From Chelatococcus reniformis (GTDB taxonomy: Bacteria; Pseudomonadota; Alphaproteobacteria; Rhizobiales; Beijerinckiaceae): a stretch of DNA of 64,000 nt. The translations under genes were made by a program, and so were the position numbers. Shown piece by piece: positions 1 to 8,677 of the stretch; position 1 is the first letter of the stretch, and each line of letters begins with the position of its first letter. Where the stretch lies: positions 558,001 through 622,000 of the forward strand of contig NZ_BMGG01000001.1 of NCBI RefSeq assembly GCF_014640075.1, written 5' to 3'. The notes under the pieces were generated by a model, which saw nothing but the letters and a program-made list of their open reading frames with translations, ran no database searches and had not been told where the DNA came from.

Positions 1-81
1 AAGTTAAACAATGTTCAGGCAATCCACCGCGGCTGGAGCCGCCCCGGCGAAGGGGGCGCACAAGCGCAATAGTTGCAGCCG

Positions 82-400
82 CTAGAGGCTGTTATCGACC
101 TGGGGGAGTAGAGCGACGTCTTTCGGCGCGATGCCGACGACAGCGACGGGCTGGAGGTCTGGAGGGTTTGCGAACCTGCGCTCATAATCCTTAGCCAGGC
201 GTCGCAAGCGAGCGACCTGCGTCTGGAACCCACTGGGCTTCGTCGGGGCCCCTCGCAGGCTCCGCCGCGCCGCTGAACGCCTCCGGCGAGGGCCAGTCCG
301 TTGGCCGCACGCCTCGGGCAGCGCCGTGCAAGAGGGCACGACAGCGCCCACTCCTCGCCCGACACGTCGGGCGGAGGTTCTGGCGGCCAGCGCCTCGTGA
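82..400 (-). pseudogene. Decayed IS5-like transposase remnant
   Basis: Two short minus-strand segments in different frames resemble the ends of IS5/IS427-type transposases. DVSGEEWAL (about 368 down to 342) matches the usual N-terminal (D/S)DEEWA motif. RLRRLAKDYERR (about 216 down to 177) matches the C-terminal NRRLAKDFE motif. The catalytic middle is missing and the frames do not join, so no active transposase is encoded. The first 490 bases hold no other gene I can support. Terminal repeats were not identified. The assignment rests on two short motif matches. Confidence 0.42.
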
Positions 401-490
401 CCTTCCGGCGTTCCGTCGTATAGGAGGCCCCGTCCGTGAGCGTCACTTGGGATTCGGCTGCATCGCTCGGCACCTTCGGCAAGCAGCCGG

Positions 491-1249
491 TCAGCGCGCA
501 CCGTGGAAACGCGCGAACAACCGGCAGATCTTCCCGATGAGAGCTTCGCGATGGTCGTTCAGATAGAAGTGATGGCCAGAATACATGGTCACGCCCGAGA
601 AGACGCGGGTCTCCTCGGCCCATGCCGCAAGGTCCGCCTCGGTGACGCGATCGGTGTCGCCCCCAAAGGCATGGATCGGACAATCGAGCGGAGCGCCTGG
701 CCTGTACACGTGGGTCTCCACCGCCGTGAGGTCCGCTCTGAAGATGGGCAGCAGCAGATCGACGAACTCCTGGTCGTCGAACACCGACTCCGGCGTGCCG
801 TTCAACGCCTTGAGCTCACCCAGCAGGTCCGCGTCGGAGAGCAGATGCATCGGCGCACGGTGCGGTGGCAGATGCGGCGCACGCCGCGCCGAGACGAACA
901 ACGCGGCGGGCGGCGGCGCACCGTCGTCGCGCAGTGCGCGCAGGGTCTCGAATGCGAGCAAAGCGCCCATGCTGTGACCAAACATCGCATAAGGCCGGTC
1001 GAGCGCCGGGCGCAGCGCCGCCGCGAGCTGCGCCACGACATCATCGAGATGGCGCAGCGGACGCTCGCGGATACGGCCGCCGCGGCCCGGCAACTGGACC
1101 GGAATGACCTCGATGTCGGCGGCGGCGATGCGTCGCCAAGGCACGTAAGCGGCGGCGCTGCCGCCGGCGAACGGCAGGCAAAACAGGCGGGCCGGCCGAG
1201 CCGGCGTGGCTGTCGGTCCGAGAATCCACGGCGATGTCATGGCGGTCAT
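491..1249 (-). CDS. Type II thioesterase (GrsT/TesA-like alpha/beta hydrolase)
   Basis: A 252-residue alpha/beta hydrolase of the type II thioesterase family, which hydrolyses misprimed or stalled acyl groups from carrier proteins of polyketide and non-ribosomal peptide assembly lines. Family marks are LFCLPFAGGSA near residue 22, the nucleophile motif GHSMG at 91-95 (Ser93), and a C-terminal GHHFYL carrying the catalytic His. The start MTAMTSPW at 1249 gives the usual family length; an upstream in-frame start at 1306 adds residues unlike the family. It points away from the ammonia-lyase gene and towards the window edge. No carrier protein or synthase is inside the window, so the assembly line it serves probably lies to the left. 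Confidence 0.85.
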   Translation of the reverse strand: MTAMTSPWILGPTATPARPARLFCLPFAGGSAAAYVPWRRIAAADIEVIPVQLPGRGGRIRERPLRHLDDVVAQLAAALRPALDRPYAMFGHSMGALLAFETLRALRDDGAPPPAALFVSARRAPHLPPHRAPMHLLSDADLLGELKALNGTPESVFDDQEFVDLLLPIFRADLTAVETHVYRPGAPLDCPIHAFGGDTDRVTEADLAAWAEETRVFSGVTMYSGHHFYLNDHREALIGKICRLFARFHGAR

Positions 1250-1467
1250 GGCGAACCGATGCGACAACTTGCCAAGACGATGACCAGCGCCGACACTGAC
1301 ATGCACAACCTCATTCGATCACGAGCCTTCTTTAACCTGTACCCATTCGTTGAGTGCCGGAAAAGCCTCTGTGCCGTCAGCGTTGCGGTGCCTTCACGAG
1401 CGCGCTCGCGCGCCCACTCCACACGCGGCGACGCCTGTGCGGCGCCCACCAGCACGAGACGGTCTGC

Positions 1468-3003
1468 ATGACGCTCCACAGTCGCCCCACCGTCGTCATC
1501 GGCGCGCGGCCGCTTGCCCCGTCGGACATCTGGACGGGTGCCCATGGCTTTTCGCGTGTCGAGATCGATTCGACGGAGGCCTTCTACGCGCGCATCGAGG
1601 CGGGCTCGCGCCTGCTCAACAACCGGATTGCCGCGGGCGAACGCATCTACGGCGTGACGACCGGCTTCGGCGAATCCGTCGTCACCGAGGTACCGGCACA
1701 TCTGGCCGACGAGTTGGCCCTCAACCTCGTCCGCTTCCATGGCGTGGGGACGGGCGCCGCACTCGACGAGACGGAGGCCTCCGCCGTGCTCATGGCGCGA
1801 GCCGCCTCGCTCGCCACCGGCTGGTCAGGCGTCCGGTTCGCCGTCCTGGAGCGGCTGACGCAGTTGCTCCAACGACGCGTCCTGCCGGTGATCCCCTGCG
1901 AGGGGTCGGTCGGCGCCAGCGGCGATCTCACTCCGCTGTCCTACGTGGCGGCCGTGCTCATGGGAGAGCGGGAGGTCTATTTCCAATCAAAGGTCGTTCC
2001 CGCGGCGCACGCGCTCGCGGAGGCCGGCTTGCGGCCCGTGGCGCTGGCTCCCAAGGAGAGCCTGGCCATCATGAACGGCTCCAGCGTCTCGACCGCGCTG
2101 GCCTCGCTGGCGTTCGAGCGGGCGCGCTGGCTGGCACGGCTGGCGGCCGCCCTCACGGCGATGGCGAGCGACGTGACCGGAGGCAACCCGGCCCACTTCG
2201 ATCCGCGCATCTTTGCAGCCAAGCCCCATCCGGGGCAGCGGCAGTGCGCCGCGTGGATCGCCGACGACGTCGAGTACCGGCCGGGCACATCCCGCACGGG
2301 CCGGCTGCAGGACCGGTATTCGATCCGCTGCGGGCCGCACGTCATCGGCGTCCTGCTGGATGCCATCGATTGGATGCAACCATGGCTGGAGACCGAACTC
2401 AACGGGGCGTCGGACAACCCGCTGATTGACCCCGAGACGGGCGATCCGCTGTTCGGCGGCAACTTCTACGGCGGCCACGTCTGCTTCGTGGCTGACGGCC
2501 TGAAGAACGCCGTCGCCAATGTGGCCGACCTGCTCGATCGGCAGCTTGCGCTGATCTGCTCGGCGTCCACCAGCAACGGGCTGCCGGAGAACCTGGTCGG
2601 TGCCCCCGAGGCCGCCCGCGCGGCTCACCATGGTTTCAAGGCCATGCAGATCGCGGCCTCGGCCCTGACGGCCGAAGCGCTCAAGGCCACCATGCCCGCC
2701 AGCGTCTTCAGCCGCAGCACCGAAAATCACAATCAGGACAAGGTCAGCATGAGCACGGTGGCGGCGCGCGACAGCCTGCGCGTGGTCGAGCTGAGCGAGA
2801 CCGTCGCCGCCATTTGCCTTATCGCACTGGCCCAGGCCGTCGACCTGCGCAAAGGGGAGGGCTGCCATGGCCGAAGCCGCGCCTTGCGCGACGCGGTTCG
2901 CGCCGAGGTCGCCTTCAACGACCGCGACGTGCGGCAGGACGGCGACATCGCGGCCGTGAAGGACATGATCCGCCGCCGCACGCTGCCGCTCGATTTTTCA
3001 TGA
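1468..3003 (+). CDS. Aromatic amino-acid ammonia-lyase/aminomutase (HAL/PAL/TAL family, MIO enzyme)
   Basis: A 511-residue member of the MIO family, which eliminates ammonia from (or isomerises) His, Phe or Tyr. The Ala-Ser-Gly triad at 150-152 within VGASGDLTPLSY cyclises to the MIO electrophile. YGVTTGFGES (61-70) carries the catalytic Tyr, and the C-terminal NHNQDKVSM region is conserved. The residues at the usual selectivity position are Phe90-His91, unlike Ser-His of typical histidine lyases or His-Leu of bacterial tyrosine lyases, so the substrate is not assigned. It is probably not the hut-pathway enzyme because no hutU/hutI is nearby. The start at 1468 gives normal family length. Its stop overlaps the next start (ATGA), so the kinase-like gene downstream is translationally coupled. 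Confidence 0.9.
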   Translation: MTLHSRPTVVIGARPLAPSDIWTGAHGFSRVEIDSTEAFYARIEAGSRLLNNRIAAGERIYGVTTGFGESVVTEVPAHLADELALNLVRFHGVGTGAALDETEASAVLMARAASLATGWSGVRFAVLERLTQLLQRRVLPVIPCEGSVGASGDLTPLSYVAAVLMGEREVYFQSKVVPAAHALAEAGLRPVALAPKESLAIMNGSSVSTALASLAFERARWLARLAAALTAMASDVTGGNPAHFDPRIFAAKPHPGQRQCAAWIADDVEYRPGTSRTGRLQDRYSIRCGPHVIGVLLDAIDWMQPWLETELNGASDNPLIDPETGDPLFGGNFYGGHVCFVADGLKNAVANVADLLDRQLALICSASTSNGLPENLVGAPEAARAAHHGFKAMQIAASALTAEALKATMPASVFSRSTENHNQDKVSMSTVAARDSLRVVELSETVAAICLIALAQAVDLRKGEGCHGRSRALRDAVRAEVAFNDRDVRQDGDIAAVKDMIRRRTLPLDFS

Positions 3004-4736
3004 TACGGGCCGTTGCGACGCCCGACCTGGCCGGCATGCGCGAGCGCAACCGCGCGGCGCGGCGCATCTTCACCCGCATCATGCTCCACGTGCTTTGGTG
3101 GGACATCGTGCTGGCGTGGGGACCGCTGAAACGCCTGCGCACGCCGGCAGGGCCACGGTGGGCCCGTCTCGCGCGCCAGTATCGCGCCCAGGCCGAGCGG
3201 CTGGGCGGCGTCCTCATCAAGCTCGGACAGTACGCCGGTGCCCGCGTCGACCTCCTGCCAAAGGAGGTCACCGATGTCATGGCGGATTTGCACGATGCCG
3301 TGCCGCCGGCTCCGGCCCCGGCCATCGTCGCCCAGCTGGAAGCCGATTTCCTGTTGCCGCTCCGCGACCTGTTCCGAACGTTCGAGCCGGCCCCGATCGG
3401 AGCCGCGTCCCTCGGCCAGGCGCATCGGGCCGAATTGCCGGACGGGCGCCGCGTCGTGGTCAAGGTGCTGCGCCCCGGCATCGACCTGATCGTCGAAAAC
3501 GACCTGGTGATCATCGGGCGCTTCATTCGCCTGATGAAGCGCATCGGCAGCATCCGCCGGCGGGTGGACCTCGACGTCCTGGCCAATGAATTCATCACCG
3601 TCACGCGCCGCGAACTCGATCTCCTGGCCGAAGGGCGCAGCAGCGAGCGCTTTGCCCGCCAGTTCAGCGGCGATCCGGAGGTCTACGTTCCGAAGATCGA
3701 ATGGTCGCGCTCCGGCGGACGAACTCTGACGATGGAGGACGTGTCCTACGTCCCCATCGGCGATGTGCTCGGCTACGAGGCAACCGGCGTCGATCGCCGC
3801 CGGGTCGCCGGCAAGCTGATGGACGTCTATCTCGATCAGATCTTCCGCTTGGGATTCGTGCATGCCGATCCCCACCCCGGCAATCTGTTCGTGCAGCCCC
3901 TCCCGATCCAGGGCGAGCCGGCGACGCGCTGGTCGTCGACGGACTATACGACCACCGATCGGATCAATCTGCCGCACACCGCGAACCGCCCATTCCGCCT
4001 GATCTTCATCGACTTCGGCATGGCCGTGGAGATCCCTGAGCACGCCCGCCGCTCGTTGCAGACCTATGCGGTCGGCATTGCGGCGCGTGACGCCTACACC
4101 ATCGTGCAGTCTTATGTAGAGGGCGACCTGCTTCTGCCCGATACCGACGTCGACCAGCTCGAACGCATGACGGCGGCGATGCTGGCCAAGTTCCCGCACG
4201 CATTCGTCGGTCAGGTTCGGCAGGCCGACTTGCCGCAATACGGCCAGATGTTCAACGAATACCAGTCACTCCTCTACAACTCGCCGATGAAGATACCGGC
4301 GGAGCTTCTCTTCGTGTTTCGCGCGATGGGCATCTGCTCTGGTACGGTGGCCGCGATCGATCCCGGGTTCGATCCGGCCGAGCGGTTCACCCCCCTCGCC
4401 CAACGATTGGTCGCCGACGAGCTGAGCCTCGATTCCGATCGGTTGAAGCGCTTCGTCATGTTCGGCCTGCGGCTGCCGACGCGTCTCGACAATCTGCTGA
4501 CGCAGATCGAGCGCGGCAAATTGCTTCTGCGCACCGGTGATCCCGATCACCATCGCGAGAACCTTCGCTCCCGCGGGCGAGCGGCGAGCCAGATCGGCGT
4601 GGCCGTCATTGCCGCCGGCGTGATGGCGTGCGCGGTGCAACTCGGGCCCCATGGCGAAATCCTGACGACCCCGACCGGGCTGACGGTGCTTGCCGTCGCG
4701 GTGGTCGCGTTAGCATTGCTGCGGGGCCGGCGGTGA
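3000..4736 (+). CDS. AarF/UbiB/ADCK-family atypical kinase
   Basis: A 578-residue protein of the ABC1/ADCK/UbiB family, usually associated with ubiquinone or other prenyl-lipid biosynthesis at the membrane. Visible family marks are the KxGQ motif (KLGQ, 74-77), the Ala-rich nucleotide loop IGAASLGQ (133-140), Lys155 in VVVKVL, HADPHPGN (288-295) and the metal-binding DFG (338-340). The last 60 residues form two hydrophobic membrane segments. It begins in the stop codon of the ammonia-lyase gene, an unusual coupling. This suggests it acts on or helps extract a lipid-soluble aromatic product, rather than being the housekeeping ubiB, which normally sits with ubiE. That role is inference. Confidence 0.88.
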   Translation: MIRAVATPDLAGMRERNRAARRIFTRIMLHVLWWDIVLAWGPLKRLRTPAGPRWARLARQYRAQAERLGGVLIKLGQYAGARVDLLPKEVTDVMADLHDAVPPAPAPAIVAQLEADFLLPLRDLFRTFEPAPIGAASLGQAHRAELPDGRRVVVKVLRPGIDLIVENDLVIIGRFIRLMKRIGSIRRRVDLDVLANEFITVTRRELDLLAEGRSSERFARQFSGDPEVYVPKIEWSRSGGRTLTMEDVSYVPIGDVLGYEATGVDRRRVAGKLMDVYLDQIFRLGFVHADPHPGNLFVQPLPIQGEPATRWSSTDYTTTDRINLPHTANRPFRLIFIDFGMAVEIPEHARRSLQTYAVGIAARDAYTIVQSYVEGDLLLPDTDVDQLERMTAAMLAKFPHAFVGQVRQADLPQYGQMFNEYQSLLYNSPMKIPAELLFVFRAMGICSGTVAAIDPGFDPAERFTPLAQRLVADELSLDSDRLKRFVMFGLRLPTRLDNLLTQIERGKLLLRTGDPDHHRENLRSRGRAASQIGVAVIAAGVMACAVQLGPHGEILTTPTGLTVLAVAVVALALLRGRR

Positions 4737-4883
4737 GCGCAGCATCGTCGCGCCGACGCAGGTATCGGCCGGCGTGAGGCACATCGGGCTGGGCGCAGGA
4801 GGTCGGCGCATTCGGTCCGGTCAACCAGAGCGGGACGATGCTTCGAAACGTCATCCCGCTCGCGGGTCTCGACCTTACAATCT

Positions 4884-6140
4884 CTACGATTTGGCGATGG
4901 TAGTGGGGTGCCGAGCCGGGGCCCTCCGCCGGCCTGCCGTACTCAGGATCTCTTCGACGAAGGCCACGAAGCGGCGAGGGGCATCGTAGGTCTTCAGGAC
5001 CGCAGCCTGTTTCCCCGCCGATGTCCTGTAGCGGGGATCGTCCAGAATTGACGTCACGGCATGGCGAATCGAGGCCACCGTCGCGTCGCCCTCGAGCAAG
5101 CACCGTCCCGCGCTCAGCCGCTCCACGATGCGGGCAAAGACGAGTTGATCGGTGTTGGAGGGAATGCCCAGGACGGGCGCACCCTGTGCCAGCGCCTGAT
5201 AAGCCGGCGACGCGCCGCCGCTGCTGATCACCAGGGCCGCCCGGCGCGTGGCCTCGTCGCCGGGAATGAAATTGGCGACGAGCACATTGGGCGCGACCGG
5301 GCCGACCGCGCCCTTGTTCGCCGTGCCCACCACCGCCGTGACCGGGAGATCCGCCAGCGCCGCGGCGATGTCGGCCAGCAGAGCCGCTTCGCCGGAGCTG
5401 CCGAGGTTGACGTAGATGATCGGCTTGTCGGCGGGCATGGTGTCCCACCAGTCGGGGCCTGGAACGGACGGTACCCAGTGGACCGGCCCGACGTAACGGT
5501 GCTCCGGCGGCAATCCACGGGTCGGATTGATCTCGGGAACGTCAGGATAGACGACATAGTCGCCGTCCGCAAAGGCGTCCTTCAAGGTCAGGCCGAGCGG
5601 CGGAAGACCGTGGCCGAGCCTCGCCATGTTCAGCGGCAGACCCACCAGGGCGCTGCCGAAGGGCGCGAGGAATTCGGCCATCCGGTCCGCCACCTCCCGC
5701 CCCACGAGGCCCGTCAGCGGATTGTCGACGAGGCCGAGCGGCTCGTCCGAATAGGGGCTCCAATGCGCATTGATGATGTTGACATAGGGTACGTTGAGGC
5801 GCCGCGCACTGATCGACAGCGACTGGCGCATGTCGCCGACGACGAGTTGCGGCCGCACCAGGCGCATCAGGCGCGTGTCCTCCTTCGCATAAGTCGCGAG
5901 GGTCTCGGGTCCGAACAGCGGCTGATTGCGCTTGAGAAACTGCGCATTGGTGTCCGCATCGATCACCGACGTGATGGGAATCGTGCGGTAGGGCTTGTCG
6001 CCCATCAGCGCCTCGAATCGTGGGTCGCAGGCCAGCGTCACCGTATAGCCGGCAGCGTGCAAGGCATCGGCAAAGATCTTCGGCCGCAACACGTGAGTGA
6101 GGGTCACGGCCTCGCCGATGAGAAGGATGCTCGGTTTCAT
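4884..6140 (-). CDS. GT1-family glycosyltransferase (MGT-like)
   Basis: A 418-residue GT-B glycosyltransferase of the UDP/dTDP-sugar-dependent GT1 family, which glycosylates small hydrophobic acceptors. The N-terminal half begins ILLIGEAVTLTHVLRP, and the C-terminal donor-binding half has IIYVNLGSSGEAALL and the GGASPAYQALAQGAPVLGIP region of the family. The start MKPSILL at 6140 has a GAGGGCGG ribosome-binding site. It is the last gene of a minus-strand operon: glycosyltransferase (7266-8540), epimerase (6148-7287), then this gene after a 7-base gap. The two glycosyltransferases are recognisably related to each other, suggesting duplication and sequential or alternative sugar transfer. Acceptor and donor are not determined by sequence. 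Confidence 0.85.
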   Translation of the reverse strand: MKPSILLIGEAVTLTHVLRPKIFADALHAAGYTVTLACDPRFEALMGDKPYRTIPITSVIDADTNAQFLKRNQPLFGPETLATYAKEDTRLMRLVRPQLVVGDMRQSLSISARRLNVPYVNIINAHWSPYSDEPLGLVDNPLTGLVGREVADRMAEFLAPFGSALVGLPLNMARLGHGLPPLGLTLKDAFADGDYVVYPDVPEINPTRGLPPEHRYVGPVHWVPSVPGPDWWDTMPADKPIIYVNLGSSGEAALLADIAAALADLPVTAVVGTANKGAVGPVAPNVLVANFIPGDEATRRAALVISSGGASPAYQALAQGAPVLGIPSNTDQLVFARIVERLSAGRCLLEGDATVASIRHAVTSILDDPRYRTSAGKQAAVLKTYDAPRRFVAFVEEILSTAGRRRAPARHPTTIAKS

Positions 6141-6147
6141 GCCGCCC

Positions 6148-7287
6148 TCATGATGTCGCAGCGACCCGCAAGACGCCATTGCCCCGAATTTCCTCGAGCA
6201 TGGCGGCATACGCGCCGCCCTGCCGTTCCTCACCACACACCCATCGGACCAATTCGGCGATGCCGGCATCCAGCTCCACCTCGGTGCGCCAGCCGAGCGT
6301 CTCCCGGGCCATGCGGGCGTCCGCAAAGCAGCTGCGGATGTCGCCGACCCGCGACCAGCCGGTCACCTCGATCAGCGGGTCGAGACCGAGCCCCCGGCAG
6401 ATCGCCTGCGCCATCTCGCGGATCGTCGTCGCCACCCCGCTGCCGACGTTGACGGGGCCGGACGGCGGAGCCGACGACAGCGCGAGCAGATTGGCCCGCG
6501 CGACGTCGTGCACCGACACGAAATCCCTGATCGGTTGGCCGTCTTCGAACAGCTCGATCGGAAGGCCGTCGAGCCGCCGCGCGCAGAAGACGTTGGCAAT
6601 GCCGGTATAGGCATTTCCCAGGGCCTGGCGTGGTCCGTAGACGTTGAAATACCGCAGGACGACGAGCGCGACGCCAAGAGTTGCAGCCGCGCGGGCCGAT
6701 AATTGTTCCTGGTAAAGCTTGGTTGCGCCGTAGACGGATTGAGGAGCCGGCGGTTGCGGCTCCGCCGTCGCGATGCAGGTCGCCGACGCGCCGCAGCGCG
6801 GGCACCTGGGATCCCAGAGTCCGTCGTCCAGCTGCGCCTGGCTGCGCCCGGCGGGCATGACCGGGCCACAGGCCTCGCAACGATAGGCGCCTTCGCCGTA
6901 GACGGCCCTGGAGGACGCCAGCACCACCCGCTCCACACCGCCCCGCGCGGCGATGGCATCCCACAGTGTGGCGGTCCCCGTCACGTTCACGTCCACGTGG
7001 TCGCGCATCTGATACATGGAACGGGCGGTGCTGGTGCGGGCGGCCAGATGATAGACGGTGTCGACCCCTTCCAGCGCGCCGACGACGGCATCCATGTCCC
7101 GCACGTCGCCCCGCCGCATGTCGATGGAGGAGGCCATATATGCCGGAAATCGGCCCGACGGGCCGTGAACCTGCGGGTCGAGACAGTCGAGCACCCGCAC
7201 GTTATGTCCGAGCGCCAGGAGCGAATCGGCCGTGTGCGAGCCGATGAAGCCCGCTCCGCCGACGATCAGAACCGTGCGTGGCGCCAT
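6148..7287 (-). CDS. NDP-sugar 4-epimerase of the dTDP-L-rhamnose 4-epimerase type (extended SDR)
   Basis: A 379-residue extended short-chain dehydrogenase/reductase. The NAD-binding motif GGAGFIGSH is at residues 10-18 and the catalytic YxxxK is Tyr186/Lys190 (SVYGATK). The early VRVLDCLDPQVHG stretch, the GEGAYR segment and the long insert before YxxxK match dTDP-L-rhamnose 4-epimerases (Tle/WbiB type), as I recall that family. The insert carries two CxxC pairs (Cys137/140 and Cys162/165), a possible zinc knuckle. It lies between two glycosyltransferases and overlaps the upstream one by 22 bases, so it likely makes their donor, perhaps 6-deoxy-talose from rhamnose. No rml genes are in the window, so the precursor comes from elsewhere. 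Confidence 0.8.
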   Translation of the reverse strand: MAPRTVLIVGGAGFIGSHTADSLLALGHNVRVLDCLDPQVHGPSGRFPAYMASSIDMRRGDVRDMDAVVGALEGVDTVYHLAARTSTARSMYQMRDHVDVNVTGTATLWDAIAARGGVERVVLASSRAVYGEGAYRCEACGPVMPAGRSQAQLDDGLWDPRCPRCGASATCIATAEPQPPAPQSVYGATKLYQEQLSARAAATLGVALVVLRYFNVYGPRQALGNAYTGIANVFCARRLDGLPIELFEDGQPIRDFVSVHDVARANLLALSSAPPSGPVNVGSGVATTIREMAQAICRGLGLDPLIEVTGWSRVGDIRSCFADARMARETLGWRTEVELDAGIAELVRWVCGEERQGGAYAAMLEEIRGNGVLRVAATS

Positions 7288-8540
7288 CTCTGTCCTTGAT
7301 CGGCCAGCGCTTCGCCGACGACGGCGTTGAACAGAACCTGCGCGTCCAGTCGCTCCGCCTCTTCGGCAAATCGCCGGGCGGCGGTGGCGTATGACGCATT
7401 CGCGAGCATCTTGGCGACGGCGGCGGCGATGGCGGCTTCGGTTTGGTCGCCGGGCACGATCCGGAGCCCGGCGCCTGCACCCTCCAAGCAGCGGGAGAAC
7501 ATCAGCTGCTCCGGATAGGTCGGCAGCGCCAAAACGGGTGTTCCGACGGCGAGGCTCTGCTGGGCGGATGTGTTGCCGCCGTTGGAGATGGTCAGGTCGG
7601 CGCGCGCCGCCGCCACCTCCCCTGGAAGGGTCTCGGCGAGGAATGCGTTCGGGCCGGCTGCGTGAACCACCCTGCGCGGGTCGGCAATGGCCACGACGGT
7701 GACGGGCATGGATGCCAAGGCCCGCAGAACAAGCCCCGGCAGGCCGCTGGGACTGGACGAGCTGATATTCAGGAAAACGACGGGGCGATCGCGGGGAAGG
7801 CTATCCCACCAGAACGGCAGGTTCGCCTTGGCCGACCAGCGGACGGGCCCGACGAAGCGATGCGACGATCGTCGCTCCTTCATGGGCACGAGCTCAGGAA
7901 AATCCGGATGAACGACATAGTCGCCAGCGGCGAAAACCTCCTGAACGGTTCGGTACCGAACATCCTGTCCGTGCGCCTGCATGAGTTCGTTGGTCGGCAA
8001 CGTATGGATCAAGTGTCCTAGCGGCTGGATCGCGTTGTAGATCGCAGCTCCCAGTCCGGCGCCGACCGGCGGCAGGTAGGGCGGAGGCGAAACTTCCAAA
8101 CCGATCGCGGCAAACGGACTGAACGCCGCATCGAGGATGGAAATCGACCGGATGCCCTGCTTGCGGGCGGCCAGCGGCAGCGAATGGCGCATGTCGCCGA
8201 CGACCACATCGGGCAGGACGGCCCGGATAAGCCGTTCGTCCTCGCGCAGATAGCGCTCGAGCGTCGCATGATCGAACAGCGGCGAGACACCCGAGCGGGC
8301 GGCACTGGGATCTGATGGGGATGCAATCGAGGAGCGCAGCCGCATCACTGGAAAGGGCCGCGGTTCGAACAAATGATCGTAACGGGAATCGCAGGCCAGG
8401 ACGACGTCGTAGCCGCTCGCGTGCAGGCCGCGCGCAAAGAAATCGGGGCGCACCACATGCGATAGCGTCACCGCTTCCGCGACAAGCAGGACCCGCGGCC
8501 GCGCGCCGGCGCGCGGCTCTAGAGGCGTTGACAAAGCCAC
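7266..8540 (-). CDS. GT1-family glycosyltransferase (MGT-like), first gene of operon
   Basis: A 424-residue GT-B glycosyltransferase of the same type as the gene at 4884-6140: VLLVAEAVTLSHVVRP near residue 17, VVFLNISSSSPSGLPG in the donor half, and a GGNTSAQQSLAVGTPVLALP nucleotide-sugar region. The GVSPLFDHATLERYLREDE segment parallels the paralogue, supporting an origin by duplication. The gene opens the minus-strand glycosylation operon and is divergent from the alpha/beta hydrolase at 8678 across 137 bases, where the promoters of both arms should lie. Donor and acceptor are unknown. Confidence 0.85.
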   Translation of the reverse strand: MALSTPLEPRAGARPRVLLVAEAVTLSHVVRPDFFARGLHASGYDVVLACDSRYDHLFEPRPFPVMRLRSSIASPSDPSAARSGVSPLFDHATLERYLREDERLIRAVLPDVVVGDMRHSLPLAARKQGIRSISILDAAFSPFAAIGLEVSPPPYLPPVGAGLGAAIYNAIQPLGHLIHTLPTNELMQAHGQDVRYRTVQEVFAAGDYVVHPDFPELVPMKERRSSHRFVGPVRWSAKANLPFWWDSLPRDRPVVFLNISSSSPSGLPGLVLRALASMPVTVVAIADPRRVVHAAGPNAFLAETLPGEVAAARADLTISNGGNTSAQQSLAVGTPVLALPTYPEQLMFSRCLEGAGAGLRIVPGDQTEAAIAAAVAKMLANASYATAARRFAEEAERLDAQVLFNAVVGEALADQGQRWRHARF

Positions 8541-8677
8541 TCCGACCTAGACATTTACCCCCAACGCCTCTTCGTCGCCGCGCAAGAAGTAACGCCTGGC
8601 TATCGTCGTGACAATGCGGTCGAGAATCCGAACGCAGCGGCACACAACCGGGCATTCAGAGCTGTGCAGGTTTCAAG

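Noticed and set aside
1354-1467. Upstream start for the ammonia-lyase at 1354
   Set aside because: The extra 38 residues are unlike the family and would exceed its usual length; 1468 fits.
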